A DNA stretch of 64,000 bases, from NCBI GenBank assembly GCA_951812665.1, contig CATOST010000021.1:1-64000 (forward strand), read 5' to 3'. A model generated the notes under the pieces. It made no database searches and was not told the origin of the DNA. It saw only the letters and a list, made by a program, of their open reading frames with translations. Shown here one piece after another: positions 8,824 through 17,394 of this stretch (positions are counted from its first letter, which is position 1; each line of letters starts with the position of its first letter). Source of the DNA: an uncultured Acidobacteriota bacterium. Lineage in GTDB: Bacteria; Acidobacteriota; UBA6911; RPQK01; JAJDTT01. Both the position numbers and the translations under genes were made by a program.

Positions 8824-9606
8824 TCACCTTTGGGCAGCGTCCCTGGTTCCCACGATCAACGCGGTTTGATTATGCAACAGGAAGGCGTCCCCCTTCCGCC
8901 TGATTTTCAAGGCTTCCAGGAATGAACTCGGGGCCTTCTGCAGACTGGTCCGGATCTCCGCTTCCGCCTCGGCCCCAGAGGATGCTATCTCGCACCACCT
9001 GCGTACAGACAGGCCCTGAGGTCGCTCCGATAGTCCACTCTCCAACACTTCCACCTTCAGCCCACTGCGCTTGAATATGGATCTCCACCTCGCGGCCGTG
9101 TAGCTCCGAACGTGTGTTGGATCGTGAAGAAGTTCCAGCTTGTGGTTAAACTCGTCAACGTCAGCGTTTTCGTGTCCTTCCAGATCGATAATCGCGACAC
9201 GCCCGCCGATCTTCGTGAGCCGAACCATTTCCGCCACCGCGCGATTCACATCATTGAAATGGTGGGGGGCCAGCCTCGATACAACCAAGTCGAACTGGTG
9301 TCCCCGCAGGGGAATCGATTCAGCGTACGCCTCGACCGTCTCCACCTCTATCCCCCGCTCTGCTACCAATCGCCGAAAGGCGTCCAACATGCTGGGTGCA
9401 GGGTCAACTCCTACGAGCCTCCCGGCACAGGTAGCAAAGGACAGCGCCAAGTGGCCGGTGCCACACCCGACGTCACATAGCGATGCCCCAGTCTCCAGAT
9501 TCACGAGCCGACGAAGAAGCCTGATGGTTGGGCTCATGGAGTGGACTTCGCTCGCCACATAGTTTTCGCAAATTTCGTCGAAGCGTTCACGAGATTCGTT
9601 AGTCAC
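8824..9606 (-). CDS. Class I SAM-dependent methyltransferase (UbiE-like)
   Basis: 260-residue small-molecule-type methyltransferase with a Rossmann SAM-binding site: motif I SLCDVGCGTGHLALSF near residue 45, motif II acidic end VGVDPAPSMLD, and motif IV FDLVVSRLAPHHF. The rest resembles UbiE/MenG-type and YcgJ-type enzymes, so the substrate cannot be told from sequence. The start used is the GTG at 9606. No partner genes lie next to it. The locus is flanked by short direct repeats (8785 and 9636) and by insertion-sequence debris, so it may be a transferred cargo gene. The frame is intact with no missing motif. Confidence 0.82.
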   Translation of the reverse strand: MTNESRERFDEICENYVASEVHSMSPTIRLLRRLVNLETGASLCDVGCGTGHLALSFATCAGRLVGVDPAPSMLDAFRRLVAERGIEVETVEAYAESIPLRGHQFDLVVSRLAPHHFNDVNRAVAEMVRLTKIGGRVAIIDLEGHENADVDEFNHKLELLHDPTHVRSYTAARWRSIFKRSGLKVEVLESGLSERPQGLSVRRWCEIASSGAEAEAEIRTSLQKAPSSFLEALKIRRKGDAFLLHNQTALIVGTRDAAQR

Positions 9607-9635
9607 TTTGGACCCTCCGATCTTGTGTAGAAACG

Positions 9636-9653
9636 GTGACTGTCCCCTTCTCC
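9636..9653 (+). repeat. Short direct repeat flanking the methyltransferase gene, copy 2
   Basis: Reads cggtgactgtccccttct, matching the copy at 8785-8802 in the same orientation. Confidence 0.55.
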
Positions 9654-9665
9654 CTCCCCTTCTTC

Positions 9666-9735
9666 CAGAGCAGGCGGGGGAGTTGTTTCCGGATCACTTC
9701 CGACCGCTGACGGGCTGGAGTCGGAAGCGTTCGTG
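9666..9735 (+). pseudogene. Degenerate fragment of an IS1380-type transposase gene
   Basis: Seventy bases encode EQAGELFPDHFRPLT and then WSRKRS. They align with the transposase segment EQPGELYPDHFWLLTSLSPK found at about 598-665 in copy A. The fragment is divergent and has no ends, so it is an old remnant of a related element that lies directly against the higB remnant. Confidence 0.6.
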
Positions 9736-9740
9736 AAAGT

Positions 9741-9905
9741 AGCAGGAATTTCAGGCTGGACACTGATACGTTACGCTTCCGGCTGTATCCGCTGAAGGGT
9801 CGGCTCACTAGTCGCTGGGCAGTTACCGTGTCCGGCAACTGGCGCATCGTCTTTCGCTTCGTGGGCACGGATGTCACTGACGTGGATTTAATCGATTACC
9901 ACTGA
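9741..9905 (+). pseudogene. higB: Type II toxin HigB (RelE/ParE superfamily), 5'-truncated
   Basis: C-terminal part of a HigB-type mRNA interferase. The frame contains FRLYPLKGRLTSRWAVTVSG followed by NWRIVFRFVG and ends DLIDYH at 9905. These are the hallmark second half of HigB proteins (LHPLKG, WSVSVSGNWRITF, DYEDYH). The N-terminal 40 or so residues are missing and are replaced by IS1380-like debris, with a stop upstream in frame. The ribosome-binding site for higA (aaggag) lies directly behind the stop, as in intact higBA operons. The toxin cannot be functional in this form. Confidence 0.72.
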
Positions 9906-9919
9906 AGGAGAACCATGAT

Positions 9920-9984
9920 ATGCCGATGAAAAACCCACCCCACCCCGGTCTGTCCGTCCGTCACGATTGCCTGGAACCTTTAGG
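9920..9984 (+). pseudogene. higA: Antitoxin HigA, 3'-truncated by an IS1634-family element
   Basis: The first 20-22 residues of a HigA antitoxin (start ATG 9920 or 9926): MKNPPHPGLSVRHDCLEPLG is the standard N terminus of this family, just before the HTH_3 domain. The reading frame then enters the inverted repeat of the IS1634-family element at 9985 and stops at 10012. The DNA-binding domain is absent. No continuation is found beyond the far end of the element at 12025, so the target region was also deleted or rearranged. Confidence 0.7.
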
Positions 9985-12024
9985 CGGAACTTCACTTCCG
10001 AAATTGATCTAATCCGTTTGTAATTCAGGCAGATAGAAGAAATCAACCTGCCAAATTACTGGCAACAAATCGAGTCGGATCCACGCCCAGCAGGCCGAAA
10101 GCCTTCTTCTGCAGCGGCGTCGGCCGGGCGAACATCGGAAACGGGTGATTTGGGGCGTCCGGCAGAGTCACCTGGTTCAGGGTGAGCGTGGCGAGATCCG
10201 CGAGCAACGTCCGGAGGCTGTGCACCGGGAACCCCTCCGCCGTTCGCTTGCTGTCAGCCTTGGCCTTCGTGCGCTCCGAGACTTGCGCCTTTGCAACCGG
10301 GGACTTCCGCAACGCTCGCGCCCCCGCCCGGTCCTCCTCCTCGAACAGCAACGGCGCCAGACGGCGCCGCAGGTGCCATTCCAGGTAATACGCCAGCAGA
10401 CACAGGAAGACGTGCCCGCGCACGTGATCCTCGCTGTAGACGTAGACCGGGCGCAGCGCCAGCTGCGTTGTCTTGAGGGAGCGAAACGCCCGTTCCACCT
10501 GGGACAGAGACTTGTACGCCTCCACCGCCTCGCCGGCTCCGAGGGCGGGGGCCTCCAGGCTGGTCCGAATCACGTAGATCCCGTCCAACTGCGCCTCGGC
10601 GTCGATCTTCTCCTGGCGTCTGGACCAGCGGATGTCGTCGGCGGTCACCTCGATCCGGAAGTGTTTGTCCACCTTCTTGCGGCCGACGTCGCGCCCCACC
10701 CGGCGGTTGATCGCCTGCTGCCCGCGCAGCCGGGATCTGGGGGAGCGCACGGCGTCGGCGATGGTCTGCAGGATCTTCTCGGTGGCGCGCAGCAGATCCT
10801 CGCGCTTGCGGGCGCGTTCCTGCCGCAACCGGGGATTGAGGCAGACCATCAAGCGCTCGCCGGGAAACTCCGGACTCACGATCTCCGCGATCCCGTCCGG
10901 CACCAACTCGCCCGGCCGCAACGGAGCCTCCTCCTCGTCTCCATCCGATGGGGACGGCCGCAGCAGCTTGCGGATGGCGTCCGTTCTCAGGGCCGAGATC
11001 CAGTCGAATCCGGCCGGGGTGAGGTCTTCGCGGATCCGCGCCGTGGTGAGCATGCCGCGGTCCCCGACCAAGGCGATGGATTCGATGCCGAAGCGCCCCC
11101 GGATCTTTTTCACCTGCGCCGCCACCGTGGTGGGATCCGCCGTGTGACCCGGGAACACGTCCACGGCCAGCGGACAACCGTCCCCGGCGCACAGCAGACC
11201 GAAGACGAACTGCTGCTTGCCCTTCTTGCCGTCCCGGTTGTAGCCGAACGCAGCCAGAGGAGAGTCGCGCCCCTCGAGGTAGCAGGAGCTCACGTCGTAC
11301 AAGAGCAGGGTTCGGCCCTCGAGGTGGCGACGGGCCAGACTCTTCTCGATCCAGACCTGCCGCCGGAGCAACCAGTCGAGCATGGCCAGCACCTCGTTGC
11401 CGTGGACCGGACCGAGGCCGAGCAGGGGGCCGAGGCTGCTGGTGGCGGTGGAGGGGGAGAGGCTCCGGGCGGTGGCGAGCTTGGAGAGGGGTTGCAGGAC
11501 CCGGGAGAGGATGGCGGCCAGCGCAAGGTCGCGGTGGCGGCTGCGTTGACGGTGCAGGATGCGTTCCAGACCGAGTTGGCGGGCCAGGCCGAGGAGGGCG
11601 GCGACATGACCGTGGGGCAGGGCGCGGCGGATGGAGAGGGAATCCTCCATGGGGCGATAGACCTGCCCGCCCTTGAGCAGGGCGCGGATGCCGTCGACGA
11701 TCTCGGGAGGGACTTTGGAGAGGTTGGCGAGGGTAGTGCGACGGATGCGCTTGCCCTCGCGTTTGGCTTCGCGGAAGAGGATGGCGGGAGGACTGGAGCG
11801 GTTGGGGATGACATCGACGTGATAGGACATGGAGAAATGGCCTCTTACATGGAAACAATACAAGTAATATAAATAACCACAGAAACATTATATATAGATA
11901 ATGTGACATGTCCTGAACATGGAAACAAATATCCAGATGGAGACCCCCACCTGCGGAGCCGTAACTTGAGCTACTTCAATGATTTGAAGGGTAAAAATGT
12001 GGCTTGAGGGGAAGTGAAGTTCCG
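9985..12024 (-). mobile_element. IS1634-family insertion sequence
   Basis: About 2.04 kb bounded by inverted repeats cggaacttcacttcc (9985-9999) and ggaagtgaagttccg (12010-12024), with one large transposase gene between them. I see no clear target duplication: the flanks (ctttagg on the left, actagcaac on the right) do not match, which is consistent with a deletion next to the element. Confidence 0.82.
10043..11830 (-). CDS. IS1634-family transposase
   Basis: 595-residue DDE transposase (start ATG 11830 giving MSYHVDVIPNRSSPP; an in-frame ATG exists at 11863). Visible catalytic neighbourhoods are TLLLYDVSSCYLEG, IALVGDRGMLTTARI and YKSLSQVERAFRSLKTTQL, matching the D, D and E positions of the IS4/IS1634 superfamily. 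The C-terminal DUF4277-like start and the region RPVYVYSEDHVRGHVFL are also typical. The frame is complete. The antisense strand is open for 575 codons across the same stretch, an effect of high GC content and not a gene. Confidence 0.9.
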   Translation of the reverse strand: MSYHVDVIPNRSSPPAILFREAKREGKRIRRTTLANLSKVPPEIVDGIRALLKGGQVYRPMEDSLSIRRALPHGHVAALLGLARQLGLERILHRQRSRHRDLALAAILSRVLQPLSKLATARSLSPSTATSSLGPLLGLGPVHGNEVLAMLDWLLRRQVWIEKSLARRHLEGRTLLLYDVSSCYLEGRDSPLAAFGYNRDGKKGKQQFVFGLLCAGDGCPLAVDVFPGHTADPTTVAAQVKKIRGRFGIESIALVGDRGMLTTARIREDLTPAGFDWISALRTDAIRKLLRPSPSDGDEEEAPLRPGELVPDGIAEIVSPEFPGERLMVCLNPRLRQERARKREDLLRATEKILQTIADAVRSPRSRLRGQQAINRRVGRDVGRKKVDKHFRIEVTADDIRWSRRQEKIDAEAQLDGIYVIRTSLEAPALGAGEAVEAYKSLSQVERAFRSLKTTQLALRPVYVYSEDHVRGHVFLCLLAYYLEWHLRRRLAPLLFEEEDRAGARALRKSPVAKAQVSERTKAKADSKRTAEGFPVHSLRTLLADLATLTLNQVTLPDAPNHPFPMFARPTPLQKKAFGLLGVDPTRFVASNLAG

Positions 12025-12469
12025 ACTAGCAACTCCCGACCACCATCTTGCGCAGAACATTGGTGCTGGCGGAAATTAGCAAATATGAAATTCTTCGGGA
12101 TCCTCCCACGGTAGGCATTGAAATGGCCACGATGAAGAATGTAGAGATCTCCTCCAGATCGACCGAATGCTCCCGCTGGGCCGCGGTTAATGCCCTCGAA
12201 GGGTGGGTTGATTTCGCACGTGATACTGACAGCGGTGCCGGGTTTTCCCAGACCGAACGCGTTCCAGTATCTTCCCGAAGGTTTTCCGCCGGGAGGAAAG
12301 CCAAAGTAGGCCAAAGGTCAGCGCGGGCGATCCAATAGACAGGGGCATCCAGATATCCGCTCGGATATCCTATCCGCGTTAGTACTTGCTCAGTCGCAGC
12401 TGATGAGACAGCGTTCTCAAACGCCTGCTGTGCCCTTTCGATTTCCTTCCTATCGACCAGGATTCTCAT
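12025..12469 (-). pseudogene. Unknown-function gene, frameshifted and cut by the IS1634 element
   Basis: A reading frame starting at ATG 12469 (MRILVDRKEIERAQQAFENA) runs well to RADLW, then shifts frame near 12310-12316. The continuation is YFGFPPGGKPSGRYWNAFG followed by ITCEINPPFEGINR and GDLYILHRGHFNAYRGR. Adding one G to the GG run would join the two frames. The conserved ITCEINPP and INR segments recall a family of uncharacterised proteins seen in mobile and restriction-type neighbourhoods, but I cannot name it. The 3' end is lost at the IS1634 end (12024). It is not expected to be functional. Confidence 0.5.
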
Positions 12470-12497
12470 AGGAACTCGCTGAGCAGAACCGCGCGGC

Positions 12498-12689
12498 TCA
12501 GGCGGCGGGCTGGCGGGTGATGGCTTCGCGGAGGCCGTCCAACAGGCCCTCCAGGTGCGCCATGCGTTCCCGGAGTTCCCCGATCTGAGACTCCAGCCGA
12601 TCCATCCGGGATTCGAGGCGGCGGTTGAAATAGAGCATGAAGGCAATGATGACGGCGGGGGAAATCCAGGGTGCGAGTTCAGGCGGCAT
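12498..12689 (-). CDS. Small membrane-anchored coiled-coil protein
   Basis: 63 residues from ATG 12689. A short hydrophobic segment (SPAVIIAFMLYF, residues 9-20) is followed by a heptad-rich helix (RRLESRMDRLESQIGELRER, then MAHLEGLLDGLREA). This layout, one N-terminal membrane segment and a cytoplasmic coiled coil ending in LEGLLDGLREAI, is common among short uncharacterised bacterial proteins. It lies between the broken gene at 12025 and the similar small protein at 12998, which is divergently oriented. The function is not recognisable. Confidence 0.5.
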   Translation of the reverse strand: MPPELAPWISPAVIIAFMLYFNRRLESRMDRLESQIGELRERMAHLEGLLDGLREAITRQPAA

Positions 12690-12865
12690 TCGTTTCTCTT
12701 GTTCCCAGTCTATCCCTTGCCGGAGTCTCGGACTAGGAGGAAAATCGCCAAATCCTCCACACCAAAATAACGGCCTGTGTCCGTTTGTAGGAATCCCCGC
12801 GCCGCCGCGAGGCGCGGGCAGAGCCTGGACGACGCTCCGGGGCCTATACCTAAACCCTTGCAGGC

Positions 12866-12912
12866 CAACACAGGCCATCTAAGGGAATCTTTTTTTCGAA
12901 TCCGTGCGAAAT
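12866..12912 (+). repeat. Short intergenic repeat, copy 1
   Basis: The stretch acacaggccatctaaggg followed by a T run and a gcgaaatcgcc segment resembles 13283-13335 (atacaggccctctgaggg, then tccttttt and cgaaaatcccc). Each copy precedes or follows one of the two small coiled-coil genes. It could be a terminator-like or mobile repeat. Confidence 0.4.
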
Positions 12913-12997
12913 CGCCCGGGAGCCCTCAAGGTCCCTGTGTTCCCCGTTTGGGATTGATGGACTGAACCGACTCAGAGGCCCACTCACGGGAGTCAGG

Positions 12998-13242
12998 GTG
13001 AGCGAAATCTACGACGCATTTCTTGAGGCAGGAGTCTCCAAGTCCACGTCGCGAGCCGCCGCCGATGCCATCCCGGCTCGCGACGTTGTGGCGACCAAGC
13101 AGGATCTCGCGCGGCTGGAGGCGCGGCTGGAAATCCAGATCGCCGAGATTCGCGCGACAGTCTGGAAAGCTGTTATCGCTGGCGCGGGGCTGGTGGTCGT
13201 GTGCTCAACAGATTCCTGGACTGGATGGTGAAGCAGATCTGA
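12998..13242 (+). pseudogene. Small coiled-coil membrane protein, frameshifted near its C terminus
   Basis: Start GTG 12998, preceded by gggag. The first 68 residues (VSEIYDAFLEAGVSKSTSRA, then KQDLARLEARLEIQIAEIRA) give a helical coiled coil followed by a hydrophobic segment VWKAVIAGAGLVV. In the original frame the protein ends STDSWTGW at 13231. In the adjacent frame the expected end of this protein type, LNRFLDWMVKQI, runs to a stop at 13242. A frameshift near 13195-13201 therefore replaces the natural tail. Such proteins resemble DUF1640-like coiled-coil membrane proteins. Function is unknown. Confidence 0.55.
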
Positions 13243-13719
13243 TCCGGGGCTCCTACCTCACCCTTCGTCCGCACTCGCCCGGCCGATACAGGCCCTCTGA
13301 GGGCGTCCTTTTTCTCCGGATCCTCCGAAAATCCCCCTTTCCGGTCAAATCCGAGCCGGCGCGGCCCGGGCGCACCTGGAGCCGGCGCGGCAGAGGCCCT
13401 CTACGGGGCCGGTCGGATTTGCGGAACTACTACGCGGAGGAAGGCCAGCCCGGATGGGTCTGCGGCGGGGCCTCGAATTATTGTCGGTAAAGTACGTTAC
13501 CGTGCCCCGTCCGGTAACCTGATCGCCACAGGAAGAGAGGAGTTGGCGGACCTCTGAGAGAGGAGACGTGTCCCGGCGGTCGCTCCGCGCCAAGGGGGAA
13601 TTACAACTGTAGTTTTCGCGTCGTGTACCCTTCGGGTTTGAGTACGGCCAGTCTGATCCGCTACGCTCGACAAAGGTGTTCTTGACGTTACTCAGGTTCT
13701 CGGTCATACCTGAGCCACC
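13243..13719. other. Intergenic region without a recognisable gene
   Basis: 477 bp. Apart from the repeat copy at 13283-13335, I see only short frames with no family features. A GC-rich inverted pattern (gagccggcgcggcccggg and ctggagccggcgcggcag) lies at 13350-13395. Confidence 0.5.
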
Positions 13720-14094
13720 ATGTCTATTTTCCGGATTCTGCTGTTGATTCTGGCTGTGATCCACACGCTGTTTGCGGGATTTACGGCCTTGGTTGGAGCG
13801 TTCGCGAGCGGTGGAGGGGTCTGGGAACGGCTGCTGGTGGTGCTCCTTCATCCCCTTGGCGCTGCGGGAGTCCTTCTGCTGGTGCTGGCGCCCCGCCTCA
13901 CCAGGATAGCCACCCTCGCCATCGCCGCACTCCTTCTCGTAATCGTGATCGCCGACTTGGCCCTTGCGCAGAGAATTGCCGCAGGCGCTGTGAAGGGAGA
14001 CTGGGAACTTGTGTTGGTATTCTCGGTGGTTCCCGTCATCAGCATTGCTTACGCGATGGGTCGTCTTCGAACTCCCGGTGCAACCGGCAAGTGA
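13720..14094 (+). CDS. Small integral membrane protein of unknown function
   Basis: 124 residues with four hydrophobic segments: residues 4-27 (RILLLILAVIHTLFAGFTAL), about 37-58, 63-82 and 92-112. The N terminus (MSIFRILLLI) starts directly in the first segment. The C terminus is short and basic (RLRTPGATGK). There is no motif to suggest transport or catalysis. The gene stands alone on the plus strand between a repeat-bearing spacer and the convergent carD. Residue composition and unbroken frame support a real gene; function unknown. Confidence 0.6.
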   Translation: MSIFRILLLILAVIHTLFAGFTALVGAFASGGGVWERLLVVLLHPLGAAGVLLLVLAPRLTRIATLAIAALLLVIVIADLALAQRIAAGAVKGDWELVLVFSVVPVISIAYAMGRLRTPGATGK

Positions 14095-14321
14095 CGTCAG
14101 GTTCAGGCGCAGAAGGCATTACGTTCTCGGCGCCGTTGCGTTCTGGGCGGTGGCGGCGGATCTTCTCGTTCCTCCACTTGTTTCTGATTGGATTGTTCGG
14201 AGTTGTGGGGGCAAGATCTCCCGGGAGAGGATCTCCCCGCCGGGCCGGCAGGAGAGGGACGCGTGGGATTGGTAGCGAACTGCGACCGGACGGCTAAACA
14301 ATCGCCGCTGTCGGAACGGCC

Positions 14322-14837
14322 TCAAGAGGGAAGGCTGGCATTGGCCTCTTCGCAGGCCGCGCAGAGCATCTTCTCTACGTGCTTGGCGATCTCCTCATCC
14401 GGCTCGTCCTGCACCGTGGCGATCTCCGAGACCACCAGTTGGCGGGCCCGATCGAACATCTTCTTTTCGCGGAACGAGAGGGTCTTCTGCAGGTTGAGGC
14501 AGTAGAGATTCTTGAGCACCTCGGCCACTTCGAAGATTGAACCCGACTTCATCTTGTTGACGTTTTCCTTGTAGCGGCTCTTCCAATCGGATTCCGGCTT
14601 GCCGATGTTGTTACTCAAGATCTCGAACAGCTCGCCCAACTGCTCCTCCGTGCAGAGCTTTCGCAGCCCGACGTGGAGAGCATTGGCGATGGGAACCATC
14701 ACCGTAGAATTGTTGGAGGTGAGCTTCAGCATGTAGAACTCCCCCAGTTGCCCGGCGATCCGAGTCTCGAACACCTTCTTGATGACGCCGACTCCCTGAT
14801 TCGGATAGACAACTTTCTCTCCAACCTTGAATTCCAT
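14322..14837 (-). CDS. CarD family transcriptional regulator
   Basis: 171-residue CarD/CdnL-like protein that binds the RNA polymerase beta subunit and stabilises open complexes at housekeeping promoters. The N-terminal RNA-polymerase-interacting Tudor-like domain is clear (MEFKVGEKVVYPNQGVGVIK, then MLKLTSNNSTVMVPIANA), followed by the helical DNA-binding part (SDWKSRYKENVNKMKSG, then FEVAEVLKNLYCL and LSFREKKMFDRARQLVVSEI). Length is normal. The start chosen has a strong ggagg site 6-7 bases upstream; longer in-frame starts lack one. It is divergent from the vWA operon at 15097, so the 259-bp spacer holds promoters for both. Confidence 0.92.
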   Translation of the reverse strand: MEFKVGEKVVYPNQGVGVIKKVFETRIAGQLGEFYMLKLTSNNSTVMVPIANALHVGLRKLCTEEQLGELFEILSNNIGKPESDWKSRYKENVNKMKSGSIFEVAEVLKNLYCLNLQKTLSFREKKMFDRARQLVVSEIATVQDEPDEEIAKHVEKMLCAACEEANASLPS

Positions 14838-15096
14838 TTGCGCCTCCGAGACTGCGGTGTGAGTATCGCGACAGCCCAAGCCGCCAACGGGACGAAACGT
14901 CCAGGACTGAAGGCCGGAAGAGCCGAACCAAAGACCTGCCGACATCGCCCAGATGGATTGGCTGTACTCATTCTAGGTTAGCTTTTCGCCAAATGTCAAA
15001 ATGTGTTATGCGGCAAGGCCAGCGTAGTAGACTGGGCGGGAGCAATCGAAATCGGTCTTGGATTGCAGCCGCCGGAGGAGGCGGGCCGCGGCCCCC

Positions 15097-17388
15097 ATGG
15101 AGCAGATCTTCACGTTTCTCTTCAAATACCGGCCCTTCCACTTCAGGGAGGGGGAGTTCCTCCTGCAGTGGCGCCTGGAGTCGTGGCTGGTGGCGATCCT
15201 GGTTTGCGCCGTCCTTCTCGCCGCGTGGCTGCCGTACCGGCGATGGCTGGGCCGGGCCGCCGCCCGAGGGTGGATCCTGCCGGCCGCCAGAGCGGCGTTT
15301 CTCCTGGGTATCATGTTTCTGCTGATGCGGCCGAGCCTGGTGCTCTCCACCCTGGCGCCGCGGGAAAACGTGTTGACTCTGCTGGTCGACAACTCCTTGA
15401 GCATGGGCATTGCCGACGGAGACAGCGCGCGAGGCGAGCCGGTTCGGGCGCTGCTGGCGGCCGGCAGCCCGTTGCGCCGGGGTCTCGATGATCGATTTCG
15501 GCTGCTCCGGATGGAGTTCGATGCCGAGTCCCGCCTGCTGAGCGAGGACCGGGGACCGGACTGGCGCGGGAGCCGTACCGATATCGCGGGCGCCCTCCGG
15601 GATGTTCTGACCCGCACCCGGCACGAGGCCCTGGGGGGAATCGTTCTTTTCAGCGACGGTGCGGACAACGGCTTCGGCGGGTTCAAAGAGGTCCTGGCCG
15701 ATCTCCAGGCACGAAAAATACCGGTTCACACCGTGGGCGTGGGGCCGCGCACGCTGGAGCCCGATCTGGAACTGGCCCAGGTGAGCCTCCCCCGGGTCCT
15801 GGTTCCCGAGACTCGAACCATTGCCCGGGTCATGCTCAGGATCAACGGCTACCAGGGCCGCAAGAGCCGGCTGGAGGTCTGGGAGGGAAACTCGCTGATT
15901 CAGGCTCAGGACGTGGAGCTGCCGTTTTCCCAGACGGCGCTGGTGGAGGTCCCGCTGACCCCTCGAAGCAGAGGGATTCGAATCTACCGCTTCCGGGTCG
16001 AGCCGCTCGAGGATGAGGCGCTACGCGAAAACAATGAACGATCGGCGGTGCTTCACGTGCGGGATCTGGAGAACCGCATACTCTATGTGGAAGGGCGGCC
16101 CCGCTGGGAATACAAGTTCATTCGGAGCGCGGTTTCCGATGACCGTCACCTTCATCTGGAGAGCCTCCTGCGAACCGCCATCAACAAATACTATCGGCAG
16201 GGCATCGAGGAGGAGAGCACTCTGGCCGCCGGCTTTCCTTCGACCCGGGAGGAGTTGTTCTCGTACCGGGCCCTGTTGGTGGGAAGCGTGGAGTCCTCCT
16301 TCTTCACCTATCCTCAAATGGAGATGCTCCGGGATTTCGTGGACAAGAGGGGCGGCGGTTTCCTCATGTTGGGAGGCAGTTCCTCTTTTTCCGCAGGGGA
16401 ATACCAGAATACGCCGGTCGAGGAGCTGCTGCCGGTATGGATGTTGCCCGACGGAGACCGGGCGCCGTCCGACACCCTCTACCGGCGGGGATCGGCCCGA
16501 GTCCAGTTGACTCCCCAGGGGCTCCGGCACCCCGCCCTGCAACTGGGCGCCGGGGAAGCGGTCAACCGGCGGCAGTGGGAAGAGATGCCCGATCTCAAGG
16601 ACTGGAACCGGGTGGGGAGCCTCAAGCCGGGTGCTACGGTCCTGGCCCGCCTCCAGGATTCCCGGGATGGGACGGAGGTCCCCTTGATGGTCTTCCAGCG
16701 CTACGGACGGGGCTTGGCCATGGCCTTCCTCACCGGCAGCAGTTGGCGTTGGCAGATGCTCCAGGAGCATGAGGACCGGTCTCACCAGAACTTCTGGCAG
16801 CAGGTCCTGCGTTGGCTCGTGAACGCGGCCAAGGACCCGGTTGAAGTGGAAACGGAACGGGAGATCTACTCCCACGGCGAGGAGGTCAAGGTCCGGGCCC
16901 AGGTCTACGATCCCTCCTTCAATCCGGTCCAGTCGGCGCGTCTGGCGGCGACACTGGTCTCTCCGGCGGGCCGCGAAACCGCAATCGAGTTGGACTGGAG
17001 TCCCCGGGACGGCGGAATCTATGAAGGGGTGACCCGTCCCGAGGAAGAGGGGCTTCACCAGATCCGGTTGGAGGCGGAGGGGCTCAGGGGCGCGGACCTG
17101 ATCTCCTATGGGACCGGCGACGCCTACTTCCTGGCGCAATCCGGCCTCCGGGAGTTCCACGACGCCAACCGCAAGGTCGAATTTCTGAACTGGCTGGCCC
17201 AGGAGACGGGAGGCCACTATTACAATCTGGACGATGTCGGGAATCTCCCGGAGGAGGTTTCCTACGTCGAATCCCACGCCTCCGTCCCCCAGACTCTGGA
17301 GTTGTGGGACATGCCGGTAAACTTCCTGCTGCTGGCGGCTCTGCTGATGACGGAATGGATAATGTGGCGGCGTCTGGGGGGGATATAA
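15097..17388 (+). CDS. Membrane vWA/glutamine-amidotransferase-like protein
   Basis: 763 residues (ATG 15097 with ggagg upstream). Two N-terminal membrane segments (residues about 29-46 and 62-84) lead into a von Willebrand A domain with the MIDAS start LLVDNSLSMG near residue 95 and VLFSDGADNG near 185. A class I amidotransferase-like fold follows from about residue 310 (ILYVEGRPRWEYKFIRSAV, then LLVGSVESSFF and GGGFLMLGGSSSF). The C terminus has one more membrane segment (FLLLAALLMTEWIMW). Such proteins head or accompany BatA/MoxR operons in Acidobacteriota and related phyla and probably act as envelope scaffold or metal-dependent binding proteins. It is the first gene of a co-directional operon; the next start is only 7 bp away. 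Confidence 0.85.
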   Translation: MEQIFTFLFKYRPFHFREGEFLLQWRLESWLVAILVCAVLLAAWLPYRRWLGRAAARGWILPAARAAFLLGIMFLLMRPSLVLSTLAPRENVLTLLVDNSLSMGIADGDSARGEPVRALLAAGSPLRRGLDDRFRLLRMEFDAESRLLSEDRGPDWRGSRTDIAGALRDVLTRTRHEALGGIVLFSDGADNGFGGFKEVLADLQARKIPVHTVGVGPRTLEPDLELAQVSLPRVLVPETRTIARVMLRINGYQGRKSRLEVWEGNSLIQAQDVELPFSQTALVEVPLTPRSRGIRIYRFRVEPLEDEALRENNERSAVLHVRDLENRILYVEGRPRWEYKFIRSAVSDDRHLHLESLLRTAINKYYRQGIEEESTLAAGFPSTREELFSYRALLVGSVESSFFTYPQMEMLRDFVDKRGGGFLMLGGSSSFSAGEYQNTPVEELLPVWMLPDGDRAPSDTLYRRGSARVQLTPQGLRHPALQLGAGEAVNRRQWEEMPDLKDWNRVGSLKPGATVLARLQDSRDGTEVPLMVFQRYGRGLAMAFLTGSSWRWQMLQEHEDRSHQNFWQQVLRWLVNAAKDPVEVETEREIYSHGEEVKVRAQVYDPSFNPVQSARLAATLVSPAGRETAIELDWSPRDGGIYEGVTRPEEEGLHQIRLEAEGLRGADLISYGTGDAYFLAQSGLREFHDANRKVEFLNWLAQETGGHYYNLDDVGNLPEEVSYVESHASVPQTLELWDMPVNFLLLAALLMTEWIMWRRLGGI

Positions 17389-17394
17389 GCGGCA

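Noticed and set aside
8602..8925. Short plus-strand reading frame before the methyltransferase gene as a real protein
   Set aside because: It crosses a dispersed repeat and runs antisense into the methyltransferase gene; no recognisable domain. Mentioned only within the intergenic entry.
10145..11872. 575-residue open frame antisense to the IS1634 transposase
   Set aside because: A GC-rich codon shadow of a clear transposase; no domain features.
12025..12060. IS110 recombinase C-terminal fragment (minus-strand text RKMVV)
   Set aside because: Only five residues match the recombinase at 63700; the surrounding frame belongs to another gene, so it is chance.
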